Source: Anaerolineales bacterium (lineage in GTDB: Bacteria; Chloroflexota; Anaerolineae; Anaerolineales; Villigracilaceae). Taken from it: a stretch of DNA of 64,000 nt. Numbering within the stretch: position 1 is the first letter of the stretch; every line of letters starts with the position of its first letter. Positions 54,266 through 62,228 of this stretch are shown piece by piece. The position numbers were made by a program, and so were the translations under genes. The stretch lies in assembly GCA_020634885.1 (NCBI GenBank), contig JACKAW010000007.1, positions 128,182 through 192,181 on the forward strand, written 5' to 3'. The notes below the pieces were generated by a model, which searched no databases, had not been told where the DNA came from, and was given only the letters and a program-made list of their open reading frames with translations.

Positions 54266-54696
54266 CCTTTAATTATATCAACGAGCCCGCGCAAACCCAA
54301 TTCATATGAGCGCCAGCCAAAGCCGGTCACTTTGCCTTTGCAAACCGCCGAAACGAACGAAACATGCCGAAACTCTTCCCGCGCATACACGTTCGATAAA
54401 TGCACTTCGATCACCGGAATCACAATCGCCGAAATCGCATCACGTAGCGCAACAGAAGTATGTGTGTACCCGCCGGGATTGAAGACCACGCCGTTCGCCC
54501 ACGTCCGCGCATCGTGCAGAGTATCAATCAACGCACCTTCGTGGTTCGATTGCTTGCAAATCACTTCCGCGCCCAACTCTTTGCCCAGCACAATCATCTT
54601 TTCATTGATGTCATCCAATGTCATCGAACCGTACACTTCAGGCTCACGCGTCCCCAGCAAATTCAAATTCGGTCCGTGCAGAATTAGTATTTTCAT
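54262..54696 (-). CDS. aroQ: Type II 3-dehydroquinate dehydratase
   Basis: This 144-residue enzyme makes 3-dehydroshikimate from dehydroquinate. It shows ILHGPNLNLLGTREPEVYG (active-site Tyr), QSNHEGALIDTLHDA, FNPGGYTHTSVALRDA and EVHLSNVYAREEFRH, the full type II pattern. GGAG lies five bases before the ATG. It lies two bases after the aroKB stop and overlaps the downstream hydrolase by four bases. Confidence 0.95.
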   Translation of the reverse strand: MKILILHGPNLNLLGTREPEVYGSMTLDDINEKMIVLGKELGAEVICKQSNHEGALIDTLHDARTWANGVVFNPGGYTHTSVALRDAISAIVIPVIEVHLSNVYAREEFRHVSFVSAVCKGKVTGFGWRSYELGLRGLVDIIKG

Positions 54697-54698
54697 CG

Positions 54699-56207
54699 TT
54701 ACTCCAAAACAGATTCCAAATCATCTACATTCACCAACTCAACTTTACCAATTTCAACCGGCAACGCAAAACGAATCGACTTCGCGTTTTTCTTTTTATC
54801 CACTCGCATGGCTTGGATGATTTTCTCACGTGGCATCTCAGCAGGGATATGGATGGGCAGCCCCAACGCCTCAAGCGTGGACTCAATCGCCTCGACCGTG
54901 CTTTGGCTTGCCAGCCCAACCCGAGCCGCATACCTCGCCTCAGCCACTGTGCCGATGGCAATCGCCTCGCCATGTCGCAGTTCAAACTTGCTGACCAATT
55001 CCACCGCGTGCCCAACGGTGTGCCCCAAATTTAACGCCGCACGGAATCCTTTTTCATACGGGTCTTCTTCGATGACTTTGATCTTCACCGCCATTGCATG
55101 TTTGACCACGTCTTCGAGATTATTTTTCACCCAGTCCATGCCGCGCTGACATAAGTCAAATAATTCAGGGTCAGAAATAATTCCGTGCTTGACCACTTCC
55201 GCCATACCCGAAATCAATTCGCGCTCTGGCAGGGTGGATAAAAACCGCGTGTCTGCCAAAATCAATTTGGGCGGGTAAAACGCGCCGATCAAATTTTTTC
55301 CTTCGGGCAAGTCAAAGCCCGTCTTGCCACCAATGGACGCGTCCACCATGCCGAGCAGAGTCGTGGGCAGCGCGATCCAATTAATGCCGCGCATATAACT
55401 CGAAGCCGCAAAGCCGACCAGATCGGTCACTACGCCACCACCGAGGGCAATGACCGTGCTTTTGCGGTCGAGTCCGTTTTCGAGGAAGGCTTTCCACAGC
55501 ACGTGAACCGTTTCAAGGGTTTTGTGTTCTTCGCCCGCGTGAATGACGAATGATTTAATGTCGCCAAATTTTTCGAGATGATGTTTTGCGATATTTTCGT
55601 CGGTGACGATTAAATTTGCAGACAGGTTTGAAGCCTGCCCGACAATCACATCATATTCACCCATTGCAGAGAGATGATGCCTGCCGAGTTGAATCTGTGC
55701 TTCGTGTGCATTTTGTTCGGCGGGTTTGCCATCTACATGATGTTGAAGTGGGAAGGAAGCATAATGCTCCTTGCGCTTTTCAAGCAACGCTGCGAGTTTG
55801 TTCTTCAAATCCCCAGCCAACAGCGGACGTTTGCCCGGCTCATGTTGAATGCGCTCGAGCAAAGTAGGCAGTTCTGCCATGAGCAAAAGGACTTTGCCGT
55901 TGGCTTCGGCGAAGGTGCGGTTTTCATCGCGCAGAAGTGCGCCGCCGCCGAGTGCAACGACACTGTCCCTCACCCCTTGACCCTCTCCCTGAAGGAGAGG
56001 GGGTGGGGTGAGGACTTTCAACGCTGCGGTTTCCATATCGCGGAAGGCGATCTCGCCATGTTGTTCCATGATCTGCGGAATGGACATACCCGCATTCGTT
56101 TCAATGACGCGGTCAAGGTCAATGAAGGGAAGTTTGAGGTTGTGGGCAATTTTTTTACCGACTGTTGATTTGCCCGTGCCGGGAGGTCCGTAGAGGAATA
56201 GGTGCAT
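54699..56207 (-). CDS. aroKB: Shikimate kinase / 3-dehydroquinate synthase fusion
   Basis: This 502-residue bifunctional protein has shikimate kinase at residues 1-175 (P-loop FLYGPPGTGKST, DLDRVIE, FRDME, VALGGGALL). 3-Dehydroquinate synthase covers about 185-500 (ALGGGVVTDLVGF, PTTLLGMVDASIGGKTGFD, KNLIGAFYPP, LNLGHTVGHA, HGEAIAIG). AroKB fusions are known, for example in Thermotoga. Between EIAFRDME and VALGGG the kinase carries an extra PPPLLQGEGQGVRDS. That stretch is encoded by a CCTCACCCC palindrome at 55967-56013 and looks like an in-frame repeat insertion. The linker near VGQASNLSAN also covers a small palindrome. Confidence 0.93.
   Translation of the reverse strand: MHLFLYGPPGTGKSTVGKKIAHNLKLPFIDLDRVIETNAGMSIPQIMEQHGEIAFRDMETAALKVLTPPPLLQGEGQGVRDSVVALGGGALLRDENRTFAEANGKVLLLMAELPTLLERIQHEPGKRPLLAGDLKNKLAALLEKRKEHYASFPLQHHVDGKPAEQNAHEAQIQLGRHHLSAMGEYDVIVGQASNLSANLIVTDENIAKHHLEKFGDIKSFVIHAGEEHKTLETVHVLWKAFLENGLDRKSTVIALGGGVVTDLVGFAASSYMRGINWIALPTTLLGMVDASIGGKTGFDLPEGKNLIGAFYPPKLILADTRFLSTLPERELISGMAEVVKHGIISDPELFDLCQRGMDWVKNNLEDVVKHAMAVKIKVIEEDPYEKGFRAALNLGHTVGHAVELVSKFELRHGEAIAIGTVAEARYAARVGLASQSTVEAIESTLEALGLPIHIPAEMPREKIIQAMRVDKKKNAKSIRFALPVEIGKVELVNVDDLESVLE
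55967..56013. repeat. CCTCACCCC...GGGGTGAGG palindrome inside aroKB
   Basis: CCTCACCCC and CCCTCTCC are mirrored by GGAGAGGG and GGGGTGAGG. It has the same type and core as the palindrome before radA (37271-37308). It sits in frame within the shikimate kinase domain. Confidence 0.8.
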
Positions 56208-56236
56208 GAGTTCAGTATCCAGTGGTCAGTAACCAG

Positions 56237-57451
56237 TTATTCCCAAAAAACGTGTGGGATATTGTCCATTGGTAAATCTTCGAGGGTGGCTTTACGTAAG
56301 GATTCAAAGCGCGGCTTCATTTCGTTGATGGAGTCGCCGCCGAGTTTTTCGAGCAGGGCGTCAGCGAGGACAAATGCGGTCATGGCTTCGAGGATGGGCA
56401 CGGCACGTGGGACGGGGCAGAAGTCGGAGCGTTCATATTTGGTGGGAGATTCTGCTCCTAACGCCAGATCCACTGTCGGCTGGGGAAGAAGCGTGGTGGC
56501 TATCGGTTTCATCGCGGCGCGGATGACGATGGGCTGTCCATTGCTCACTCCGCCTTCGGTGCCGCCTGCCCTGTTGGAAGAACGAAGTAATTGGTGATTA
56601 GTAATTGGTAATTGGTTGTTGATATTCTGCATTCCGCCTTCTGCGTTCTGCATTAGTATCGGGTCATGTGCTTGGGTGCCAATACGTTTTGCATTTTCAA
56701 ACGCGTCACCAATTTCCACGCCTTTGATGGCTTGGACGGACATGATGGCATGGGCGAGTTTGGCTTCGAGGCGTTTGTCCCACTGCACGAAACTGCCGAG
56801 ACCGACAGGCAGGTTGAGCGCGACAATTTCAAGCACGCCGCCCAAAGTGTTTTTGCCGTGGATGGTCTTTTCGATTTCGGCGCGCATGGCTTCAGCGGAG
56901 GATTCGACTGGGCAGCGCACATCCGATTCTTCGGCGCGGAGGAAGCGTTCTTCGTAGGGCATGTCACCAAAGTCTGCGGTCACTTCACCGATGGAGGCGA
57001 CATATCCACCGACGATGATTCCGAATTGCGCGAGAAAGTGTTTGCAAACGGCGCCCGCTGCAACGCGCATGGTGGTCTCACGCGCAGACGCACGTTCAAG
57101 TGCGGGGCGCAAATCTTTGTAACCGTATTTGACTGCGCCGGTTAAATCCGCGTGACCTGGGCGGGGAGCGGTCATCGGTTCGATGGCTTTGCCCTTCCAT
57201 TTGACATGGTCATCGTTTTGGACAAGCAGGGCAATCGGTGCGCCTGTGGTTTCGCCACCCATGACACCACCAAGGATTTGCACGGTGTCTTTTTCTATTT
57301 TCATGCGTCCGCCTGAGCCGTAGCCTTGCTGACGGCGGGCAAGTTCTTTGTTGATGATTTCAGGGGACAAAGGCAAGCCAGCAGGAATTCCATCCAAGAT
57401 CGTTGTTAAAGATGGTCCATGTGATTCACCAGCAGTTAAAAATCTAAGCAT
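56237..57451 (-). CDS. aroC: Chorismate synthase
   Basis: This 404-residue FMN-dependent enzyme turns EPSP into chorismate. Signatures are FLTAGESHGPSL, GRMKIEKDTVQILGG, RPGHADLTGAVKYG, ERASARETTMRVAAGA and GGVSNGQPIVIRAAMKPIAT. The ATG at 57451 has GGAG five bases upstream; a start five codons further out is less likely. Before NRAGGTEGG the protein has an extra MQNAEGGMQNINNQLPITN stretch. It is absent from the family as I know it and is encoded by repeat DNA at 56587-56654. It lies in the loop before the conserved GGVSNG, so function may be kept. Confidence 0.93.
   Translation of the reverse strand: MLRFLTAGESHGPSLTTILDGIPAGLPLSPEIINKELARRQQGYGSGGRMKIEKDTVQILGGVMGGETTGAPIALLVQNDDHVKWKGKAIEPMTAPRPGHADLTGAVKYGYKDLRPALERASARETTMRVAAGAVCKHFLAQFGIIVGGYVASIGEVTADFGDMPYEERFLRAEESDVRCPVESSAEAMRAEIEKTIHGKNTLGGVLEIVALNLPVGLGSFVQWDKRLEAKLAHAIMSVQAIKGVEIGDAFENAKRIGTQAHDPILMQNAEGGMQNINNQLPITNHQLLRSSNRAGGTEGGVSNGQPIVIRAAMKPIATTLLPQPTVDLALGAESPTKYERSDFCPVPRAVPILEAMTAFVLADALLEKLGGDSINEMKPRFESLRKATLEDLPMDNIPHVFWE
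56587..56654. repeat. Repeat insertion inside aroC (ATTGGTAATTGG and TTCTGC types)
   Basis: TAATTGGTGATTAGTAATTG followed by GTAATTGG belongs to the repeat family of 58331-58371, 61033-61104 and 62157-62222. Next to it, TTCCGCCTTCTGCGTTCTGC matches the heptamer array in aroA. Together they encode about 25 extra in-frame residues. Confidence 0.75.
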
Positions 57452-57470
57452 AAGTTCTCCATTCATAAAG

Positions 57471-57530
57471 CAGGGGCGACCCTTCGTGGGCGTCGGGTGT
57501 TTTGATCAATCAGGGCGGGTCGCCCCTACA
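57471..57530. repeat. AGGGGCGACCC...GGGTCGCCCCT palindrome at the aroE/aroC junction
   Basis: AGGGGCGACCC at the left is inverted at the right end as GGGTCGCCCCT. The right arm encodes the C-terminus of aroE (GATRPD and stop). Confidence 0.75.
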
Positions 57531-58372
57531 GCATCAAACAAAATTTCGCGCGGCGGGGTGTGACCTGTCCATTTTTCGAAGGCAAGGGCGGCTTGTTCGA
57601 TGAGCATTCCCAGACCCGTAAAGGCGTTCAGTCCCTGTGCGCGGGCGGTTTTTACTAATTTTGTTTCGCGTGGATTGTAGACCAGATCGTAAACAAAAGT
57701 GTGTTTTGCTAATTCTGTCCCTTCGGGCAAGGGCGAGGTTTCAGTGTTGGGGGTCATGCCGAGCGGGGTGGTGTTGATTATTAATGAAGAATGCGGAATG
57801 AAGAATGAAGAATTATCTGTAGTTTGTAATTGGTACTTGGTAAATGAGGCTGCAAGTTGTTGTGCCTGTTCGATTCGTCGAGCGGCGAGGGTGACATTCC
57901 AGCCGTCATTGAGCAAAGCATATACAACGGCTCTTGCTGAACCGCCTGCGCCGAAGACCAATGCAGAATCTCCAATCTCCAATCTCCAATCTCCAATAAA
58001 TCTCTTCAAATCAGCCAGAAACCCTGGCGCATCTGTGTTATCGCCGATGAGTTTATCTCCGCGCATGTAAATGGTGTTGACCGCGCCGATGGCTTGGGCG
58101 GTGGGCATCAGTTCATCCATAAATTCGATGACATTTTGTTTGTGCGGAATGGTGACGTTGAGTCCGTGAATCTCGCCAGCGCGGACTTGGGCGAGTAAAT
58201 CTTGCAAGGCTTGTTTATCTTCAGGGGGAATGGGGAATAGGGAATAGTTACCTTCAAGTCCACTGGCTTGGAGGGCTGCAGTGTGAATTTTAGGTGAAAG
58301 GCTATGCCCAAGCGGATAGCCGATGAGACCCAATTTGTAATTGGTAATTGGTAATTGGAGATTGGGATTCAT
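57506..58372 (-). CDS. aroE: Shikimate dehydrogenase with repeat-derived segments
   Basis: This 288-residue NADPH enzyme reduces dehydroshikimate. Substrate motifs are GLIGYPLGHSLSPKIHTAAL, NVTIPHKQNVIEFMD, NTIYMRGDKLIGDNTDAPGF, FGAGGSARAVVYAL and NTTPLGMTP. Four segments are written by dispersed repeats: the N-terminal NPNLQLPITNYK (58331-58371), DWRLEIGD before the Rossmann strand (57967-57997), the NSSFFIPHSSL loop (57778-57815) and the C-terminal end. All known active-site residues remain. It overlaps aroA by four bases (ATGA). Confidence 0.92.
   Translation of the reverse strand: MNPNLQLPITNYKLGLIGYPLGHSLSPKIHTAALQASGLEGNYSLFPIPPEDKQALQDLLAQVRAGEIHGLNVTIPHKQNVIEFMDELMPTAQAIGAVNTIYMRGDKLIGDNTDAPGFLADLKRFIGDWRLEIGDSALVFGAGGSARAVVYALLNDGWNVTLAARRIEQAQQLAASFTKYQLQTTDNSSFFIPHSSLIINTTPLGMTPNTETSPLPEGTELAKHTFVYDLVYNPRETKLVKTARAQGLNAFTGLGMLIEQAALAFEKWTGHTPPREILFDAVGATRPD
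57778..57840. repeat. GAATGNNGAATGAAGAAT repeat inside aroE
   Basis: GAAGAATGCGGAATGAAGAA units repeat with a period of about 7-10 bases, followed by AGTTTGTAATTGGTACTTGG of the ATTGGTAATTGG family. It encodes the extra loop before NTTPLGM. Confidence 0.7.
57967..57997. repeat. ATCTCCA tandem repeat inside aroE
   Basis: AATCTCC is repeated about four times (period 7), which reads as DWRLEIGD on the coding strand. The same unit occurs in the intergenic repeats at 61033-61104 and 62157-62222. Confidence 0.75.
58331..58371. repeat. ATTGGTAATTGG repeat forming the start of aroE
   Basis: TAATTGGTAATTGGTAATTG followed by GAGATTGGGATT covers the first dozen or so codons of aroE up to its start codon. 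Confidence 0.75.
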
Positions 58373-59694
58373 GCGGTTTGGTTTCTTAACTGATTGAGAA
58401 CTTCAAAGAAATTGGGAAACGTCTTTGAAACGCAGGATGGATTTTCAATCGTCACGCCATCGAAGCGCAAGCCGATGAGAGAGAATGCCATTGCCATGCG
58501 GTGATCGTTATAGGTTTGGATGGAAGCGCTGCGCATCTTTTCTACGGGATAGATGGTCATTCCATCTTCATGCTCTTCCACGCGGACGCCGAGTCTACCC
58601 AACTCCACGCAGGTCGCGTGAACTCGATCCGTTTCTTTCACACGAGCAGACGCAATGCCGCGAATTCTTGTTGGTGATGAAGCGAATGGCGCAACAGCGG
58701 CGAGAGTTTGAGCCGTGTCGGGGATATCGCGCATGTCAACATCTATACCAACAAGCGACGAGTTCCGAGTAACGAGTATCGAATTATCGCGTTCGTCAAC
58801 TTCACATCCCATTTGTTTCAACACATCCACAAACGCGACATCACCCTGCACAGACTTGCGCGAAATGTTTTCCACTTTGACCGTCCCGCCGCAGATGGCA
58901 GGCGCAGCGAAGAAGTAGGAGGCGGCGGAGGCGTCGGATTCAATTGGATAATTAGAGATTAGAGAATAGAGATTAGGCGAAACTGTAAATGAGCGGTATC
59001 CATCACGTTCAATTTCAACCCCAAAATCTTTCATAATAGAGAGAGTCATATCCACATACGGCTTGGAGTTAAGTTCGGTGGTGAGTTCGATTTCAATGGG
59101 GAATTGAGCGTAGGGCGCAACCATTAATAGCGCGGATAAAAATTGGCTTGAAATATCGCCCGCGATTTTTGTTTTGCCGCCTTTCAACCCTGAAGCCATA
59201 ATTTTTATCGGCGGACAAATTTGCCCCTTCCGCCTTCCGCCTTCTGCCTTCTGCCTTCTGCCTTCTGCCTTCTGCATTGCTCGAATATCGCACCCCAACT
59301 GACTCAACGCTTCCACCAAATCCCCTATCGGGCGTTCACGCATTCTGGGTTCCCCGTCCAAAATATATTCGCCGTGACCGAGCGTGAGAAATGCCGACAA
59401 AAATCTTGCCGCAGTGCCTGCATTGCCGATGAAGAGTTCGGCTTGTTTGGCAGGGATTTTCCCGCCCAAGCCTGTGACGGTCATGGAAAAATTCGCTTCA
59501 TCCAGTTGCACATCAAAGCCGAGGGTTTGCAAGGCTTTGGCAAAATAACGCGAGTCATCGGAGAAGAGGGCGTTGGAGAGGTGGGTTGTGCCGTTTGCGA
59601 GTGAGGCAATCAGCAAGGCGCGGTTGGTCAGCGACTTGGAGCCAGGCACGCGGACGGTGGCGGATAGGGGATGGGTGACGGGAAGGATTTTCAT
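58369..59694 (-). CDS. aroA: EPSP synthase (3-phosphoshikimate 1-carboxyvinyltransferase)
   Basis: This 441-residue enzyme joins shikimate-3-phosphate with PEP. It has VPGSKSLTNRALLIASLANG, FIGNAGTAARFLSAFL, DGEPRMRERPIGDLVEAL, SGLKGGKTKIAGDISSQFLSAL-type motifs and DHRMAMAFSL. Between LGCDIRAM and CPPIKIMASG lies an insert of about 20 residues (QKAEGRRQKAEGGRRKGQ). It is encoded by a seven-base tandem array at 59231-59277. The rest of the fold, including the catalytic residues, looks intact. It overlaps aroE by four bases. Confidence 0.94.
   Translation of the reverse strand: MKILPVTHPLSATVRVPGSKSLTNRALLIASLANGTTHLSNALFSDDSRYFAKALQTLGFDVQLDEANFSMTVTGLGGKIPAKQAELFIGNAGTAARFLSAFLTLGHGEYILDGEPRMRERPIGDLVEALSQLGCDIRAMQKAEGRRQKAEGGRRKGQICPPIKIMASGLKGGKTKIAGDISSQFLSALLMVAPYAQFPIEIELTTELNSKPYVDMTLSIMKDFGVEIERDGYRSFTVSPNLYSLISNYPIESDASAASYFFAAPAICGGTVKVENISRKSVQGDVAFVDVLKQMGCEVDERDNSILVTRNSSLVGIDVDMRDIPDTAQTLAAVAPFASSPTRIRGIASARVKETDRVHATCVELGRLGVRVEEHEDGMTIYPVEKMRSASIQTYNDHRMAMAFSLIGLRFDGVTIENPSCVSKTFPNFFEVLNQLRNQTA
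59231..59277. repeat. Heptamer tandem array (Y)GCCTTC inside aroA
   Basis: Six complete seven-base units (two CGCCTTC, four TGCCTTC) plus a partial one are present. A change by one unit would shift the aroA reading frame; a change by three units would add or remove exactly seven residues. Confidence 0.85.
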
Positions 59695-59708
59695 ATTTAA
59701 AAACGAGA

Positions 59709-60128
59709 CTAATTCTGCATAGACACTATTGCATCTACGATTTGCTGCTGGTGATCCAAACCTAGATACGCAATGGCTTGTTCAATCGACCCGAATGCCT
59801 TTATATCCATATCTACCTTGGTGGACATTAGGTTTAAAGTATCTACGACCAACTTAATACCTTTATCCAAGGTGATAATAACCATCGGTCCAAATTTGTG
59901 TCCCTGTTCCATCTTTGTTCGAGACCATTCAATGGCATACTTCATATCATCCAAATTAAAATCCAGGCTGGCTCTTGTAAGATCAAGGATACTTACCATG
60001 TGTGGCACATCACCCTTACGATGAATGACTTCTTCTTGCACTGAATAGAATTCTTCACGAGTGATGACACCTTCGCAAACATACAGGATCAAATTTAGTT
60101 CTGGGAGGATGGCATAACGAGTCGTCAT
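59709..60128 (-). CDS. Small STAS/SpoIIAA-like protein of unknown role
   Basis: This 139-residue soluble protein has alternating strands and helices: YAILPELNLILYVCEGVITR, VSILDLTRASLDFNLDDMKY, GPMVIITLDKGIKLVVDTLN and FGSIEQAIAYLG. The layout (strand hairpin, ILDL-T-A-S strand, final SIEQAIAYLG helix) suits SpoIIAA/STAS-like domains, but the family is not certain. It lies between tyrA and aroA in the same direction, with short gaps (14 and 41 bases). It may therefore be co-transcribed with the pathway without being part of it. Confidence 0.6.
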   Translation of the reverse strand: MTTRYAILPELNLILYVCEGVITREEFYSVQEEVIHRKGDVPHMVSILDLTRASLDFNLDDMKYAIEWSRTKMEQGHKFGPMVIITLDKGIKLVVDTLNLMSTKVDMDIKAFGSIEQAIAYLGLDHQQQIVDAIVSMQN

Positions 60129-60169
60129 AAGTCAAAACCTCATTGAAAATATTTTTTCTTCCTTTCATT

Positions 60170-61030
60170 TTACAACGAGGGAATTAGCTCCTGGTATTTT
60201 TTTTGAGATCTATTCAAGATAAGCTCGAGCTTCTCAAAATCCCCAGCATTTAATGCAGATTCGATCTCAGCAAGTTGAGTTTGCATTCCGTGCAGGGCAG
60301 TTAGCACATTCTCGCGGTTGGATTGCAGCACGCCCAACATCATGGAGGATGAAGTGCCTGCGAGTCTACTCGTGGACTTGAAGCCGGGTCCAACAAATGG
60401 GGCGACTTCTTGCGGGGTGGCGTGTGCCAATGCAGACGAGATCAAGAATGGGAGATGGCTCGTGGAAGCAAGAATTCGGTCGTGGTCAATGGCGTTGAGC
60501 GTTTTGCCTTTGGCGCCGAGAGCTTCGATGATTTGGTTGGCGGCAGAGATAGCTCTTTGTGAAGTTCGTTCCAATGGAGTCAGCAAAAATGGTGCGGCGT
60601 AGTACAAAGTGCGTTCAGCATTTGCCAGCGAGAGTTTTTCCTTGCCGCAAATAGGATGTCCGCCGATGGGGTCGAATCGTTCGGGGAGTTTGGACATGGC
60701 TTCGACCACCAATCGTTTTGTAGAACCCAAGTCCATCACGATACAAGGGTTCGGTGTGAACGAAGGCAACTTCTCCAGCAGAGTCAAGATCGCAGGCACG
60801 GGCGCAGACAGGATCACTAAATCCACTTCGGGGAGCAGTTTGGCAGGGTCGCTTTCAGCGTAGTCCACGATGTGCTGGGACAGAGCAAGCTCGAGCGTGG
60901 GGCGATGCGGGTCGATCCCATACAGCGCGGCGCATTTGCCCCTTAATCCCAATGCCAGCGAGCCGCCCATCAAGCCTAATCCGATGATGGCGATTTTTGA
61001 TTCAGAGAGTGTAAAGTTTGAGTCGTCCAT
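60170..61030 (-). CDS. tyrA: Prephenate/arogenate dehydrogenase
   Basis: This 286-residue enzyme of tyrosine synthesis has the NAD(P) fold IAIIGLGLMGGSLALGLRG, the strand LVILSAPVPAIL, DLGSTKRLVVEAM, the catalytic region IGGHPICGKEK, and the helical dimer domain with ILASTSHLPFLISSALA and GPGFKSTSRLAG. It has no ACT domain, so tyrosine feedback at this enzyme is unlikely. The cofactor and choice between prephenate and arogenate cannot be told. It lies downstream of the two DAHP synthase genes. Confidence 0.92.
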   Translation of the reverse strand: MDDSNFTLSESKIAIIGLGLMGGSLALGLRGKCAALYGIDPHRPTLELALSQHIVDYAESDPAKLLPEVDLVILSAPVPAILTLLEKLPSFTPNPCIVMDLGSTKRLVVEAMSKLPERFDPIGGHPICGKEKLSLANAERTLYYAAPFLLTPLERTSQRAISAANQIIEALGAKGKTLNAIDHDRILASTSHLPFLISSALAHATPQEVAPFVGPGFKSTSRLAGTSSSMMLGVLQSNRENVLTALHGMQTQLAEIESALNAGDFEKLELILNRSQKKYQELIPSL

Positions 61031-61032
61031 TT

Positions 61033-61104
61033 TAAGTAATTGGTAATTGGAGATTGGTAATTACCAGTTACCAATTACTAATCTCCAATCTCCATTCTCT
61101 AATG
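61033..61104. repeat. ATTGGTAATTGG inverted repeat between tyrA and DAHP synthase
   Basis: TAATTGGTAATTGGAGATTG is mirrored by ACCAATTACTAATCTCCAAT. It touches the 3' end of the DAHP synthase gene and could form a long hairpin in the operon mRNA. Confidence 0.8.
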
Positions 61105-62118
61105 TACCAGTTTTCGATCCACCGCTTCAGCCACCGCTTTGACCTGCTTCACCATTTTGGCAAAGGCTTCGGGTGTGAGCGACTGCTTGCCATCAGAAAT
61201 GGCGTGCGGCGGGTCTTGGTGGACTTCAACGATGAGACCATCGGCGCCTGCGGCAACACTGGCACGGGCAATGGATTGGACATACGCCGAGTCGCCTGTG
61301 GAATGGGATGGGTCCATGACGACGGGCAGGTGCGTGAGTTTCTTAAGCACGGGCACGGCGTTGATGTCGGTGGTGTTGCGGGTGGCGGTTTCAAAGGTGC
61401 GGATGCCGCGCTCGCACAAGATGACCTTGTGATTGCCACCGTTGAGAATGTATTCGCTTGCCATCAGCATTTCTTCGATGGTGGCAGACATGCCGCGTTT
61501 GAAGAGCACGGGTGTGCGGGTTTCACCGAGGGCACGCAGCAGATTGAAGTTTTGCATATTGCGCGCACCGAGTTGGAAGATGTCTACATATTTTTCCATC
61601 ATCTCAATTTGCGAGACCGCCATCACTTCGACGACCAAAGGCAAGCCGGTTTTCTCGCGGGCTTCTGCCATGTATTCAAGACCTTCTTCGCCGAGACCTT
61701 GAAAGGCATACGGCGAGGTGCGCGGTTTGAAGACTCCGCCGCGTAAGGCGTTTGCGCCCGCTTCTTTCACGGCTTGCGCTACTTCGAGAATTTGCGTACG
61801 CCCTTCCACCGAGCAGGGACCCGCGATGATGGGAACTTCCGTGCCGCCAATGGTGAAGCCGTTGAATTCAAAAACAGAATCCTGTTCATGGAATTGGCGC
61901 GATGCCAATTTGTACGGTTTGGAAATGCGCTGCACTTCGAGCACGCCGGGGAATGCTTCAAAGGTTTCTTTTAGTACATAATGTCCGTCACCGACTGCGC
62001 CGATGATGGTCTGCTCCACCCCAAAGATGGGATGAGCGGTGAGTTTGTGTCCTTCAACTGCTGAAATGACTGCGTCAATTTGTTCGCGGGGTGCGCCGGG
62101 GCGCATGATGATCATCAT
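61099..62118 (-). CDS. aroF: 3-deoxy-7-phosphoheptulonate (DAHP) synthase, copy 1
   Basis: This 339-residue first enzyme of the shikimate pathway is of the type I-beta class. An N-terminal ferredoxin-like regulatory domain (about 1-70, MMIIMRPGAPREQIDAVIS) precedes the barrel. The barrel has IIAGPCSVEG, GGVFKPRTSPYAFQGLG, DIFQLGARNMQNFNLL, PVLFKRGMSAT, CERGIRTFETATRNT and DPSHSTGD. The N-terminal domain is where Tyr or Phe feedback acts in relatives such as the Thermotoga enzyme. It is a close paralogue of the next upstream gene. Confidence 0.93.
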   Translation of the reverse strand: MMIIMRPGAPREQIDAVISAVEGHKLTAHPIFGVEQTIIGAVGDGHYVLKETFEAFPGVLEVQRISKPYKLASRQFHEQDSVFEFNGFTIGGTEVPIIAGPCSVEGRTQILEVAQAVKEAGANALRGGVFKPRTSPYAFQGLGEEGLEYMAEAREKTGLPLVVEVMAVSQIEMMEKYVDIFQLGARNMQNFNLLRALGETRTPVLFKRGMSATIEEMLMASEYILNGGNHKVILCERGIRTFETATRNTTDINAVPVLKKLTHLPVVMDPSHSTGDSAYVQSIARASVAAGADGLIVEVHQDPPHAISDGKQSLTPEAFAKMVKQVKAVAEAVDRKLVH

Positions 62119-62156
62119 GGTGGTATGGTTTCCTTTTGGGTGAATGTGGTGGTGGG

Positions 62157-62222
62157 TGGTAATTGGTAATTAGAGATTGGAGATTGGTACTTACTATTTA
62201 CCAATTACTCATCTCCAATCTC
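62157..62222. repeat. ATTGGTAATTGG/AGAGATTGG inverted repeat between the DAHP synthase genes
   Basis: GGTAATTGGTAATTAGAGAT is mirrored by ATTTACCAATTACTCATCTC. It is of the same family as 61033-61104. Confidence 0.8.
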
Positions 62223-62228
62223 TGTTCT

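Noticed and set aside
57778..59277. Possible CRISPR-like repeats in the aro genes
   Set aside because: The units are 7-20 bases, contiguous or degenerate, without unique spacers of constant length, and lie inside coding sequences.
61054..61746. 230-codon open frame on the plus strand
   Set aside because: It is antisense to a well-supported DAHP synthase and starts in repeat DNA.
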